A stretch of DNA of 64,000 nt from Arthrobacter sp. zg-Y1171 (lineage in GTDB: Bacteria > Actinomycetota > Actinomycetes > Actinomycetales > Micrococcaceae), in NCBI RefSeq assembly GCF_025244845.1, contig NZ_CP104264.1:3348001-3412000 (forward strand), read 5' to 3'. The position numbers were made by a program, and so were the translations under genes. The notes under the pieces are model-generated. The model worked only from the letters and a program-made list of their open reading frames with translations, did not search any database and was not told the DNA's origin. Shown one piece after another: positions 27,310 to 35,094 of the stretch (the first letter of the stretch is position 1; every line of letters starts with the position of its first letter).

Positions 27310-27499
27310 TGTGACCCTTTCCATAAAGGCTAAGACGTTTCGATCCCTGCCCTGCCGGAGGGCTTGCTTATCTCTATCAGCCCGCACTGACTATCGCCGG
27401 AACGGCGGCGGCGTGCTGACGGATCCGAGCCGGCGGACATGCGTCTGAAGAAGGGATTCACCGCAACCGTATGCCTCCTTCGCCCTACCGACAAACGAG

Positions 27500-27630
27500 T
27501 TATCCACAGGTCCTGTGGACAGGCTGTGCATAACGCGGCGTGTCTTGTGCACAGGCTGGGCATAAGCATGTGGATAAATCTTAGTTTTTTCCACAAAAGG
27601 GGCTCTGACTAGGGCAAACGCTTGTCCACA
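27500..27630. promoter_or_regulatory. DnaA-box cluster (four consensus boxes in 131 bp)
   Basis: Boxes at 27500-27508, 27514-27522 (minus), 27569-27577 (minus) and 27622-27630 match the actinobacterial consensus YYRTCCACA or TTATCCACA exactly. Close variants sit between them. The density and mixed orientation resemble an origin or a DnaA-titrating site, about 190-320 bp upstream of the dnaB start. Confidence 0.75.
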
Positions 27631-27826
27631 CCTGTGTAAACAAACTATTTTTCCGCCGCGCCCGGCTGCCGGTGCCGTGTTGACAGCAGCTCAAAACAGG
27701 CCTAGGAGTGCCGAAATCCACAAATACCCCCCGCGATATCCACAACAGCAGTCTCAACGGAGCATGGATTGCGTACGTCTGCTGCCGGGGCATGCAGAAC
27801 GGCGGCCGGATCAGCGGTTCCCCGCA

Positions 27827-27867
27827 CAAAAAAAGCACCCCCCGGCCCGAAGGCAGGAGGGTGCTTT
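27827..27867 (-). terminator. intrinsic terminator of the rpsF-ssb-rpsR-rplI operon
   Basis: On the minus strand, AAAGCACCC and GGGTGCTTT form a 9-bp stem around a GC-rich loop, followed by a seven-T tract. It begins 17 bases after the rplI stop. Confidence 0.85.
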
Positions 27868-27884
27868 GGTGTCTGCGTCAGACG

Positions 27885-28334
27885 TTAGCCTGCAACGACC
27901 TCGAGGTCGATGACAGCTGCAACATCGTTGTGCAGGCGGACGTTGGCCTGGAAGGAACCAACCGACTTGATGTGCGTCGGGAGTTCAACCTTGCGCTTGT
28001 CGATGGCGCCGAGACCGGCGGCTTCGACAGCAGCGGCAACGTCGCCGGGCTTGACGGTACCGAAGAGGCGTCCGGACTCGCCGGCCTTGACGGTCAGCTT
28101 GACCGGCTTGGCGGAGAGAGCAGCAGCCTGCTTCTGAGCATCTTCCAGGGAAGCGTGCTCGCGGGCAGCGCGGGCAGCCTTGATGGACTCAACCTGCTTC
28201 TCGCCACCCTTGGTCCAGGTCAGAGCGAAGCCGCGGGGCAGGAGGTAGTTACGTGCGTAACCGTCCTTAACCTCGATGACGTCGCCGGCAGCGCCGAGAC
28301 CGGTTACTTCGTGGGTCAGAATGAGCTTTGCCAT
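27885..28334 (-). CDS. rplI: 50S ribosomal protein L9
   Basis: A 149-residue protein of normal L9 length. It has the N-terminal RNA-binding domain signature [34 protein letters not shown] (split here only by position), a long basic connecting helix and the small C-terminal domain. It binds 23S rRNA near the L1 stalk base and helps maintain reading frame. A strong GGAAAGGAA precedes the ATG. It is the last gene of the rpsF-ssb-rpsR-rplI operon and is followed by an intrinsic terminator. Confidence 0.98.
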   Translation of the reverse strand: MAKLILTHEVTGLGAAGDVIEVKDGYARNYLLPRGFALTWTKGGEKQVESIKAARAAREHASLEDAQKQAAALSAKPVKLTVKAGESGRLFGTVKPGDVAAAVEAAGLGAIDKRKVELPTHIKSVGSFQANVRLHNDVAAVIDLEVVAG

Positions 28335-28352
28335 GAGTTAGGTTCCTTTCCT

Positions 28353-28592
28353 TTAGCCGCGGCCAGCGCCGGAGTAAGGCAGGAGAGCAACTTCGCGGGC
28401 ATTCTTGATTGCCTGGGCGATCTTGCGCTGTTCCTGCACGGTGACGCCAGTTACGCGACGAGCGCGGATCTTTCCGCGGTCGGAAATGAACTTGCGCAGC
28501 AATGCTACGTCCTTGTAGTCGATGACAGTGATGTCAGCGGCCTTCAAGGGATTGGACTTTGGTTTGGGCTTGCGAAGTTCAGCCTTAGCCAT
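28353..28592 (-). CDS. rpsR: 30S ribosomal protein S18, zinc-independent form
   Basis: A 79-residue S18. The core [16 protein letters not shown] and the ending [11 protein letters not shown] are clear. The cysteines of the zinc-binding (C+) form are absent, so this is a C- form. It binds S6 on the 30S platform. AAGGAG lies before the ATG; longer in-frame starts lack support. It is co-transcribed between ssb and rplI, preceded by a 150-bp gap containing three hairpins. Confidence 0.97.
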   Translation of the reverse strand: MAKAELRKPKPKSNPLKAADITVIDYKDVALLRKFISDRGKIRARRVTGVTVQEQRKIAQAIKNAREVALLPYSGAGRG

Positions 28593-28618
28593 CGTGGAGC
28601 TCCTTATGTCTAGTGGAG

Positions 28619-28688
28619 CCCGTGGATACATTTTCCACGGGATGGGCTCGACGGCGGTTGCCGTCTGAGGATGGCGCCCGAAGGCGCC
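28619..28688 (-). promoter_or_regulatory. structured ssb-rpsR spacer with three hairpins
   Basis: Reading the transcript there are three perfect hairpins: GGCGCC-UUCG-GGCGCC (28673-28688), GACGGC-N4-GCCGTC (28650-28665) and CCCGTGGA-N7-TCCACGGG (28619-28641). The last ends 26 bases before the rpsR start. A role in mRNA processing, partial termination or S6:S18 feedback is inferred. Confidence 0.6.
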
Positions 28689-28742
28689 GGGTGAAGGGCC
28701 GCTTCTCCCGAATGGGGGTCGCCGCTCTTCGGATGAAGAGGT

Positions 28743-29312
28743 TTAGAAGGGCGGATCGTTCGAATCCGGGCCGCTGCCCCATCCACCGGAGTTGCCGCCC
28801 GCAGGGGCGCCCCAGGGATCGTCAGCCGGTGCGGACTGCGCGGGCTGCTGCTGGCCGCCGCCCCAACCGGAGTTGGAGTTGCCGCCGAAGCCGCCACCGC
28901 CACCGCCGCCGTTGTTGCCGCCGAAGCCGCCACCGCCACCGCCGGAGCGCTGGGTGCGGGTGACCTTGGCAGAGGCATAACGCAGCGAGGGGCCGATTTC
29001 GTCGACCTCAAGCTCCATTACGGTGCGCTTTTCGCCTTCTTTGGTTTCGTACGAACGCGACTTCAGGCGGCCCTGGCAAACTACGCGGGTTCCCTTGGTG
29101 AGGGACTCGGCGACGTTTTCAGCAGCTTCACGCCAGACAGACGCGCGGAGGAACAGCGTTTCGCCGTCCTTCCACTCGTTGGACTGACGGTCGAAGGTCC
29201 GCGGGGTCGAGGCAATGGTGAAGTTCGCCACTGCCGAACCGGACGGAGTGAACCGCAGTTCCGGGTCGTTGGTTAGGTTACCGACGACGGTGATTGTTGT
29301 CTCGCCTGCCAT
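28743..29312 (-). CDS. ssb: single-stranded DNA-binding protein
   Basis: A 189-residue SSB. The OB fold occupies about residues 1-110 and begins [22 protein letters not shown] flexible Gly/Gln/Asn-rich linker contains runs of glycine (GGGGGGF types). The acidic tip DSNDPPF is the interaction tail for replication and repair partners. It acts as a tetramer coating single strands. CAGGAGG precedes the ATG. It sits in the usual position between rpsF and rpsR. Confidence 0.97.
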   Translation of the reverse strand: MAGETTITVVGNLTNDPELRFTPSGSAVANFTIASTPRTFDRQSNEWKDGETLFLRASVWREAAENVAESLTKGTRVVCQGRLKSRSYETKEGEKRTVMELEVDEIGPSLRYASAKVTRTQRSGGGGGGFGGNNGGGGGGGFGGNSNSGWGGGQQQPAQSAPADDPWGAPAGGNSGGWGSGPDSNDPPF

Positions 29313-29346
29313 GAAAGCCTCCTGATATCAGTACGGGTTGCCGAAA

Positions 29347-29697
29347 TTATTCTGCGGAAACCTTTGCAGCGTCCTTAGCGGCCTTCTTGGCATCCTTCTT
29401 CGAGATCTTCTGCTCTTCCGGGCGGATGATCTTGGTGCGCATGATGGTCTCATTGAGGCTCAGCTGGCGATCAAGCTCGGCTGCTGCTGCAGGCGTACCG
29501 GTGAAGTTAACCACCGCGTAGATGCCTTCAGTCTTTTTCTGGATTTCGTAGGCCAGTCGACGACGGCCCCAGATGTCTACCTTGTCGATGGTTCCACCAT
29601 CGTTGCGGACAACATTGAGGAACTTGTCGAGCGAAGGCTCGACGGTACGCTCTTCGACCTCGGGGTCGATGATTACCATCAGTTCATAAGCACGCAT
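29347..29697 (-). CDS. rpsF: 30S ribosomal protein S6
   Basis: A 116-residue S6. The ferredoxin-like domain reads [18 protein letters not shown], with the family motif [10 protein letters not shown], and ends in a Lys/Ala-rich tail. It pairs with S18 on the 30S platform. The ATG at 29697 is chosen because the AGGAGGTG Shine-Dalgarno sequence sits just upstream; an in-frame GTG falls inside that sequence and is unlikely. It is the first gene of the operon. Confidence 0.97.
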   Translation of the reverse strand: MRAYELMVIIDPEVEERTVEPSLDKFLNVVRNDGGTIDKVDIWGRRRLAYEIQKKTEGIYAVVNFTGTPAAAAELDRQLSLNETIMRTKIIRPEEQKISKKDAKKAAKDAAKVSAE

Positions 29698-29726
29698 TTG
29701 TGAACCCACCTCCTTTGGGCTATACG

Positions 29727-29745
29727 GTCACGGCATTTCCGTAAC
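29727..29745 (-). promoter_or_regulatory. leader hairpin before rpsF
   Basis: In the transcript, GUUACGG pairs with CCGUGAC around an AAAUG loop, ending about 30 bases before the rpsF start and just before the Shine-Dalgarno. It could be an S6:S18 autoregulatory site, but the conserved CCG bulge of that motif was not confirmed. A possible -10 (TAGGAT) lies at 29837-29842. Confidence 0.4.
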
Positions 29746-29898
29746 AGGAGGTTCTTTTGCGTTGTCTCCCCTCGGCATGCAGCTGATCCGCAGCGGGGGG
29801 AATCTGCCGGCCGAAGCCGACAGCACAGACTTTCTTATCCTATCCGATTTCCCGGGACGGGATTGACACGCCGGGATCCGCCGACCCTTCCGTCCGGG

Positions 29899-31179
29899 TC
29901 AGGCCGCCCCCGCCGCGAAGAACAACTGTGCCACTGCGGCCAGGCGCCGGGGGTCCTGCACGCCTGCCATTTCCCGGGCCGAGTGCATGGAGAGTACGGG
30001 AATCCCGACATCCACGGTCCGGATGCCGAGCCGGGTTGCGGTCAGGGGTCCAATGGTGGAGCCGCAGGGGACGGAGTTGTGGGAAACGAATTCCTGGTAC
30101 GGCACCTCGGCGGCCGCACAGAGGCTCGCCCAGCGGGCCATGCCGGGGGCGTCGGTGGTGTAACGCTGGTTGGCGTTGATCTTCAGCAGCGGCCCGCCGT
30201 TGAGCACCGGGTGGTTGGCGGGATCATGCCGCTCCGCGTAGTTGGGGTGGACGGCGTGGCCGACATCCGCGGAAATACAGAAGGAGGCGGCCATCGCGCG
30301 GGCACGGTCCGCCGTCGTCGCGCCGAGTCCGTCACCGATCCGCAGCAGTACATCTTCGAGGAACGGGCCGGCAGCGCCGGACCGGCTGCCGCTGCCCACC
30401 TCTTCATGGTCGAACGCCGCGAGGACGGCAACCGGTGCGGTGGGCGCGACGTCGGCCGCGATAAGTGCGACGACGCCGGCGTGGACAGAGGAAAGGTTGT
30501 CCAGCCGCCCGGAGGCGAAGAACTCCCCCTCGGCGCCGAAAACCTGCGGTGCCTGGGTGTCGGCGGCAACGATGTCGTAGCCGCCGATCTCCTCCGGGGC
30601 CAGGCCGGCCTTGGCCGCCAGCAGAGCCACGAGGTCGGAAGTGGACGGGTCCCCCAGTCCCCAGACCGGGTTCATGTGCTGTTGTTTATCCAGCTTCAAG
30701 CCCTCATTCACGGCCCGGTCCAGGTGGATGGCCAGCTGCGGAAAGCGCATCAGCGGGCCGGTCTCCACGAGCCGCTCCTCGCCGGCCAGGGTGACCATCC
30801 GTCCGGCAAGCTGCAGCTCCCGGTCCAGCCAGGAGTTCAGCAGCGGGCCGCCGTAGACTTCGACGCCGGCCTGCAGCCAGCCGAGCCGTCCGGTGGTGGG
30901 CCGGGGCTTGAGCTTGAAGGACGGGGAATCGGTGTGGGTACCGAAGATCGAGAACCCGGTGGCGGGGCCGGCGGCCTCAGGCGTGACCCAGGCGATGAAT
31001 GCGCCGTCGCGCACCACAAAGAATTTTCCGGACGAGCGCGGGAAATCCCCGGTCTCGAGTACTTCCGTGAACCCTGCCTCCGCCAGGCGGCGCGCGCCTT
31101 CACGCGCCGCGTGGAAGCTGGAGGGTGAGGCGCTGACAAACGCGCCGAGGTCATTTATGTGGGCCAATGCGTCAGACAT
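29899..31179 (-). CDS. M18 family aminopeptidase
   Basis: A 426-residue zinc aminopeptidase of the M18 (aspartyl aminopeptidase-like) family, normal length. Metal and catalytic motifs include FGTHTDSPSFKLKP, VGHAVHPNYAERHDP, SHNSVPCGSTIGP and VDVGIPVLSMHSAREM. It removes N-terminal (often acidic) residues in the cytoplasm, where it forms large tetrahedral assemblies. The ATG at 31179 has CGGAGC ahead of it. It stands between the rpsF leader and a hairpin that ends the ABC-exporter operon. Confidence 0.93.
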   Translation of the reverse strand: MSDALAHINDLGAFVSASPSSFHAAREGARRLAEAGFTEVLETGDFPRSSGKFFVVRDGAFIAWVTPEAAGPATGFSIFGTHTDSPSFKLKPRPTTGRLGWLQAGVEVYGGPLLNSWLDRELQLAGRMVTLAGEERLVETGPLMRFPQLAIHLDRAVNEGLKLDKQQHMNPVWGLGDPSTSDLVALLAAKAGLAPEEIGGYDIVAADTQAPQVFGAEGEFFASGRLDNLSSVHAGVVALIAADVAPTAPVAVLAAFDHEEVGSGSRSGAAGPFLEDVLLRIGDGLGATTADRARAMAASFCISADVGHAVHPNYAERHDPANHPVLNGGPLLKINANQRYTTDAPGMARWASLCAAAEVPYQEFVSHNSVPCGSTIGPLTATRLGIRTVDVGIPVLSMHSAREMAGVQDPRRLAAVAQLFFAAGAA

Positions 31180-31239
31180 GCTCCGATTCAACCAGAGCCC
31201 GCCGCCCCGGCGTAACCATCGGCCTTCCGGGACGTAAAG

Positions 31240-31268
31240 AACCCCCGGCAAGACCATTGCCGGGGGTT
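31240..31268 (-). terminator. hairpin terminator of the ABC-2 exporter operon
   Basis: Perfect 12-bp arms (AACCCCCGGCAA and complement) with a five-base loop, then CTTT on the minus strand. It lies between the ABC-2 permease gene and the M18 aminopeptidase gene. Confidence 0.8.
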
Positions 31269-31341
31269 GTGGAGGTGATGTCCGGTGAAGGCGGGGGCGG
31301 CCGTTCTTCCGCCGCCGCCTTCACCGAAGTCCGGGTTTCCC

Positions 31342-32217
31342 TTAGACGTCGCGGCGCTTGGTGACGATCAGGGCAGCAATGAGCAGGACCACGGCCCAGG
31401 CCGCCAACACCAGGCCGCCCTGCAGCTGGGTCAGGGCCCCTTCGGCGGTGGCCCCGGCGGTGACCAGCTGGGTGCCGGCGTTGCTCGGCAGGAACCGCGC
31501 GGCGTCGGGGATCCAGTCGGCGATTCCCTGCACAATCTGAACCACCAGCGGCAGTACGAAGATGATGCCGATGGCGGTGACCACTCCCCCGGCGGTGTTG
31601 CGCAGCAGCGTGCCGATCGCCATCGAGAACACGGCGATCAGGGCCAGGCAGGTACCGGTGTTCAGGATGCTGGCGAGCACGCCGTTGTCATCCAGCGACA
31701 GGCTGAGGTCCCCGCTGTCCAGGATTGGCTGTGCCACCAGGAAGGAAATGAAGGCGGCGCCGGCGCCGATGACGAAGGAGATCACGGCAATGACCAGGGC
31801 CTTGGCCAGCAGTGCGGGGATCCGCTTCGGGACCGCACTGAACGTGGAGCGGATCATGCCGGTGCCCCACTCCGAGGCGATCAGCACCACGCCCAGCGAA
31901 GCGATCAGCAGCTGGCCGAAGAACAGGCCGCTGGCGGGTATTTCAGGCACCAGATCGGTGTATATCTTCGGATCGCCGAACGCCATGGCTTCTTCGGGGG
32001 TGCTCGCCGAGCTGATCATGTCCAGCACGGCCACCACCTGCCAGGCCGCCAGGGCGGCCAGGCCGACCATCACCACAACCGTGATGGCCAGCAGGATGAC
32101 GGTGGAGGGTACGGTGTTGACCTTGATCCACTCGGATTTGAGGACCCGGCCGAAGTTGACACCGGAGCCGGTCGGGGCGGGCGCGCCGTGTTTGTTAGTT
32201 GATGTAGCAGTACTCAC
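31342..32217 (-). CDS. ABC-2 type transporter permease
   Basis: A 291-residue permease with six hydrophobic segments. The first follows GRVLKSEWIKVNTVPSTVILLAI, and a large extracellular loop lies between helices 1 and 2. It pairs with the ATPase immediately upstream, whose stop precedes the GTG start by 4 bp. GGAAGGGGA is the likely ribosome site. The pair resembles BcrAB/YadGH-like exporters for peptides, antibiotics or lipids. The substrate is not determined. Confidence 0.85.
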   Translation of the reverse strand: MSTATSTNKHGAPAPTGSGVNFGRVLKSEWIKVNTVPSTVILLAITVVVMVGLAALAAWQVVAVLDMISSASTPEEAMAFGDPKIYTDLVPEIPASGLFFGQLLIASLGVVLIASEWGTGMIRSTFSAVPKRIPALLAKALVIAVISFVIGAGAAFISFLVAQPILDSGDLSLSLDDNGVLASILNTGTCLALIAVFSMAIGTLLRNTAGGVVTAIGIIFVLPLVVQIVQGIADWIPDAARFLPSNAGTQLVTAGATAEGALTQLQGGLVLAAWAVVLLIAALIVTKRRDV

Positions 32218-32221
32218 GGTG

Positions 32222-33175
32222 CTAGTTCCCCTTCCCGGAGGCAGCGCCCGCAGGAACAAGGTCCTGCGGCAGGTCCTGAGACCGGTATTCGACGTCGTCG
32301 CGTGTCAGTTCCATGTAAGCGTCCTCGAGGGACACCTGCTGGGGTGTCAGTTCGTACACCAGGATCCGGCGTTCCAGTGCCGTTTCGGCGATCAGGCGCG
32401 GATCGGCGCCGGTGATCTCCAGCAGCCCGCCTTCCTTCTCCACACCGGCAACCCCGGGGCGGTCCAGGGCAAGCAACAGCTCCCGCGGGCTGTCCGTGCG
32501 GACAAGCGTGCGGACCTTGTCCTCTCCGGCGATGATTTCGCTGATGGGGGCGTCGGCGATGATCCTGCCGCGGCCGATCACGATGAGGTGATCTGCGGTC
32601 TGTGCCATTTCGCTCATGAGGTGCGAGGAAAGGAAGACCGTACGCCCCTCCGATGCCAGCCCGCGGGCCAGGTGCCGCACCCAGAGCACTCCCTCGGGAT
32701 CCAGGCCGTTGACCGGTTCGTCCAGGATGACCGTGTGCGGATCCCCCAGCAGCGCCACCGCGATGCCCAGCCGCTGGCCCATGCCCAGGGAGAAGCCGCC
32801 CACCCGCTTTTTCGCCACCGGAGAGAGGCCGGTGAGTTCAATGACCTCGTTGATCCGCTTGGTTGAAATACCGTGGGTGGCTGCCATCGCCCGCAGATGG
32901 TTGTACGCGCTGCGCTTGGTGTGCACGGCCTTCGCATCCAGCAGCGCTCCCACCTCGCGAAGCGGCGCCTTGTGCTGGGCGTAGGGCTTGCCGTTGACCA
33001 GAACCTTGCCGGCGGTGGGCCGGTCCAGGCCCACGATCATGCGCATGGTGGTGGATTTACCGGCCCCGTTCGGACCCAGGAAGCCGGTGACTTTGCCCGG
33101 CTGGACAGTAAAGGAAACATTATCGACGGCTGTTTTTCCGCCGTAGCGCTTGGAGAGGCCGGATGCCTCGATCAT
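32222..33175 (-). CDS. ABC transporter ATP-binding protein (BcrA-like)
   Basis: A 317-residue ATPase. Walker A is GPNGAGKST, and the signature region is GFSLGMGQRLG (a variant of LSGGQ typical of BcrA-type exporters). Walker B is VILDEPVNGLDPEG, and the switch histidine lies in SSHLMSEM. It drives the ABC-2 permease directly downstream. It is closely similar along its length to the next ATPase gene (33289-34218), suggesting a tandem duplication. The upstream region contains direct repeats that may be an operator. Confidence 0.93.
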   Translation of the reverse strand: MIEASGLSKRYGGKTAVDNVSFTVQPGKVTGFLGPNGAGKSTTMRMIVGLDRPTAGKVLVNGKPYAQHKAPLREVGALLDAKAVHTKRSAYNHLRAMAATHGISTKRINEVIELTGLSPVAKKRVGGFSLGMGQRLGIAVALLGDPHTVILDEPVNGLDPEGVLWVRHLARGLASEGRTVFLSSHLMSEMAQTADHLIVIGRGRIIADAPISEIIAGEDKVRTLVRTDSPRELLLALDRPGVAGVEKEGGLLEITGADPRLIAETALERRILVYELTPQQVSLEDAYMELTRDDVEYRSQDLPQDLVPAGAASGKGN

Positions 33176-33256
33176 GGGTGATCCTCACGTTGGGAAGCAA
33201 AAGCTGGGGGGTCTACCTCCACCATAGAGGGCCGGCGCCGCAACGGGACCGGTCCA

Positions 33257-33295
33257 AGGGATGAATCAGGGGTCCCCCTTAGGGATGACTAGGGG
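33257..33295 (-). promoter_or_regulatory. direct repeats AGGGATGA-N-T-N-AGGGG upstream of ABC ATPase
   Basis: AGGGATGAATCAGGGG (33257-33272) and AGGGATGACTAGGGG (33281-33295) are 24 bp apart, about 80-120 bp upstream of the ATPase start. The second overlaps the end of the neighbouring ATPase gene. They could be response-regulator binding repeats, which is inference from position and repetition. Confidence 0.35.
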
Positions 33296-34218
33296 TTTCC
33301 CCGACCCTGCCCGATGTCCCGGGATTGGTACTCGACCTCTCCTCGGGTCAACTCCATATAGGCGTCCTCCAGGGATGCCTGCAGCGGGGTCAGCTCCGTG
33401 ACCAGGATCCGCCGTGACAGCGCGGCTTCGGCAATCCCGCGGGCGGACAGCCCGAGGATTTCGAGCTGGCCCGGTGCCGGCCGGCGTATTTCCACGCCGT
33501 CCGAACCTATTGCGGCCGCCAGGGCATCGACGTCGTCCGCGCGCACCAGGGTGCGTTCACGCCCGCTGCCGGCGAGGACCTGGTCCATGGGTGCGTCCGC
33601 CAGGATCCTGCCGCGGCCGATCACGATCAGGTGGTCGGCGGTCACTGCCATTTCGCTCATCAAGTGCGAGGAAATGAACACCGTGCGGCCCTCCGCGGCT
33701 AGGCCCCTGGCAAGATGCCGGACCCACTGCACGCCTTCCGGGTCCAGTCCGTTGACCGGCTCGTCGAAGATAAGCGTGCGGGGGTCTCCCAGCAACGCCG
33801 CGGCGATTCCCAGCCGCTGGCCCATCCCCATGGAGAAACCGCCCACGCGTTTGTTGGCCGCCGCTCCGAGGCCCGTCAGTTCGATGACCTCGGTGATGCG
33901 TTCCCTGGGAATGCCGTGGCTGGCGGCGAGCGCCCGCAGATGGTTGTATGCCGTCCGCTTAGGGTGGACAGCCTTTGCCTCCAGGAGCGCACCGACCTCC
34001 CGCAGGGGCGCCTTATGGTCGGCGTAGGGCCGTCCGTTGACCTCCACACTGCCGGCGGTTGGATGGTCGAGCCCCATGATCATGCGCATGGTGGTCGACT
34101 TGCCGGCCCCGTTCGGGCCGAGGAAGCCGGTGACCTTGCCGGGCTGGACATCGAAGGAGATGCCGTCGACGGCAGTCTTGCCGCCGAAGACCTTGGCGAG
34201 GCTGCGGGCCTCAATCAT
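33289..34218 (-). CDS. ABC transporter ATP-binding protein, orphan paralogue (BcrA-like)
   Basis: A 309-residue ATPase with the same landmarks as the next gene downstream: GPNGAGKST, GGFSMGMGQRLG, LIFDEPVNGLDPEG and SSHLMSEM. The two share most of their N-terminal two thirds and diverge in the C-terminal part. No permease gene follows it (only the 113 bp before its paralogue). It either shares the neighbouring permease or works with one elsewhere. The GTGATCC/ATG region starts 33 bp downstream of the DrrB-like permease stop. Confidence 0.92.
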   Translation of the reverse strand: MIEARSLAKVFGGKTAVDGISFDVQPGKVTGFLGPNGAGKSTTMRMIMGLDHPTAGSVEVNGRPYADHKAPLREVGALLEAKAVHPKRTAYNHLRALAASHGIPRERITEVIELTGLGAAANKRVGGFSMGMGQRLGIAAALLGDPRTLIFDEPVNGLDPEGVQWVRHLARGLAAEGRTVFISSHLMSEMAVTADHLIVIGRGRILADAPMDQVLAGSGRERTLVRADDVDALAAAIGSDGVEIRRPAPGQLEILGLSARGIAEAALSRRILVTELTPLQASLEDAYMELTRGEVEYQSRDIGQGRGNP

Positions 34219-34251
34219 GGTTGATCCTCGTTTCCGAAGGGCTCCGCCCCG

Positions 34252-35094
34252 CTACCGGGAGCTGATCGACTCAAACTTCCGTACCGCCAGCGGGACGAAG
34301 ACGACGAGCATCACGACCGCGCCGATCACCACCGTGGCAACGGCGTTCTGCATCGGCCAGGTGTCCGGCACCGGGGCGGTGCCGAGGTTGCCGAACAGTT
34401 CGCGCACGGCCTGCACGAGTGCCGAGACCGGGTTCCAGTCCGCAAAAGCCTCCAGCGGGCCGGGGAGGGTGGAACTCTGCACGAATGCGTTGGAGATAAA
34501 GGTGATCGGAAACAGGATCATAAAGGACGCGTTGTTGATTGTCTCCGGTGAACGCACCGACATACCGAGCAGGGCCATGACCCAGCTGAAGGCGTAGGAG
34601 AACAGCAGCAGCAGGGCGATGGCGGCCACGAACCGGCCGGGCGTGGAGTTCACCCGCCAGCCCACCAGCAGGCCGGTACCCATCATGATGAGCATGGAGA
34701 TCCCGTTGAGCGCCAGGTCGGCGTTGGTCCTGCCGATCAGCACCGCGGACGGGCTCATCGGCAGGGTCCGGAAGCGGTCAATGATCCCCTCCTTCAGGTC
34801 CTGCGCCATGGCGGAGCCGGAGAACGTGGACCCGAACACCACGGTTTGGGCGAAGATGCCCGCCATCAGGAACTGGGTGTAATCCGTCCCCGCAACGGCA
34901 ATGGACCCGCCGTAGACCTGGCTGAACAGCAGCACGAACATGATCGGCTGCAGCACCGCGAAGATGATCATGTCCGGGGACCGCTTGATCTTGATCAGGT
35001 TCCGTTTGGTGACGGTCCACCCGTCCCCTGCCCACCGTGCCGGAAGACTGGGGGTGCCGGTCCGGATGCCGGTTGCGGATACTGCCGCGCTCAT
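34252..35094 (-). CDS. ABC-2 type transporter permease (DrrB-like)
   Basis: A 280-residue permease with six hydrophobic segments. It begins with a cytoplasmic stretch ending TKRNLIKIKRSPDMIIFAVLQP, a feature of DrrB and other drug-resistance permeases, and contains FGSTFSGSAMAQDLKEGIIDRFRTLPM, the family's conserved cytoplasmic loop. It overlaps the partner ATPase stop by four bases (ATGA). It likely exports a hydrophobic compound. The substrate is unknown. Confidence 0.88.
   Translation of the reverse strand: MSAAVSATGIRTGTPSLPARWAGDGWTVTKRNLIKIKRSPDMIIFAVLQPIMFVLLFSQVYGGSIAVAGTDYTQFLMAGIFAQTVVFGSTFSGSAMAQDLKEGIIDRFRTLPMSPSAVLIGRTNADLALNGISMLIMMGTGLLVGWRVNSTPGRFVAAIALLLLFSYAFSWVMALLGMSVRSPETINNASFMILFPITFISNAFVQSSTLPGPLEAFADWNPVSALVQAVRELFGNLGTAPVPDTWPMQNAVATVVIGAVVMLVVFVPLAVRKFESISSR

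Larger units (their letters stand above)
27310..27884. other. dnaB-rplI intergenic region with a DnaA-box cluster
   Basis: About 575 bp without a gene. Perfect or consensus DnaA boxes lie at 27500-27508 (TTATCCACA), 27514-27522 (reverse CTGTCCACA), 27569-27577 (reverse TTATCCACA) and 27622-27630 (TTGTCCACA). One-mismatch copies lie at 27525, 27545, 27587, 27714 and 27736. The stretch 27490-27660 is also more AT-rich than its flanks. The region holds the dnaB promoter and the rplI terminator. Confidence 0.8.

Noticed and set aside
28758..28771. tRNA-like TTCGAATCC T-loop motif
   Set aside because: It lies inside the ssb tail, without an acceptor stem, D-arm or anticodon arm.
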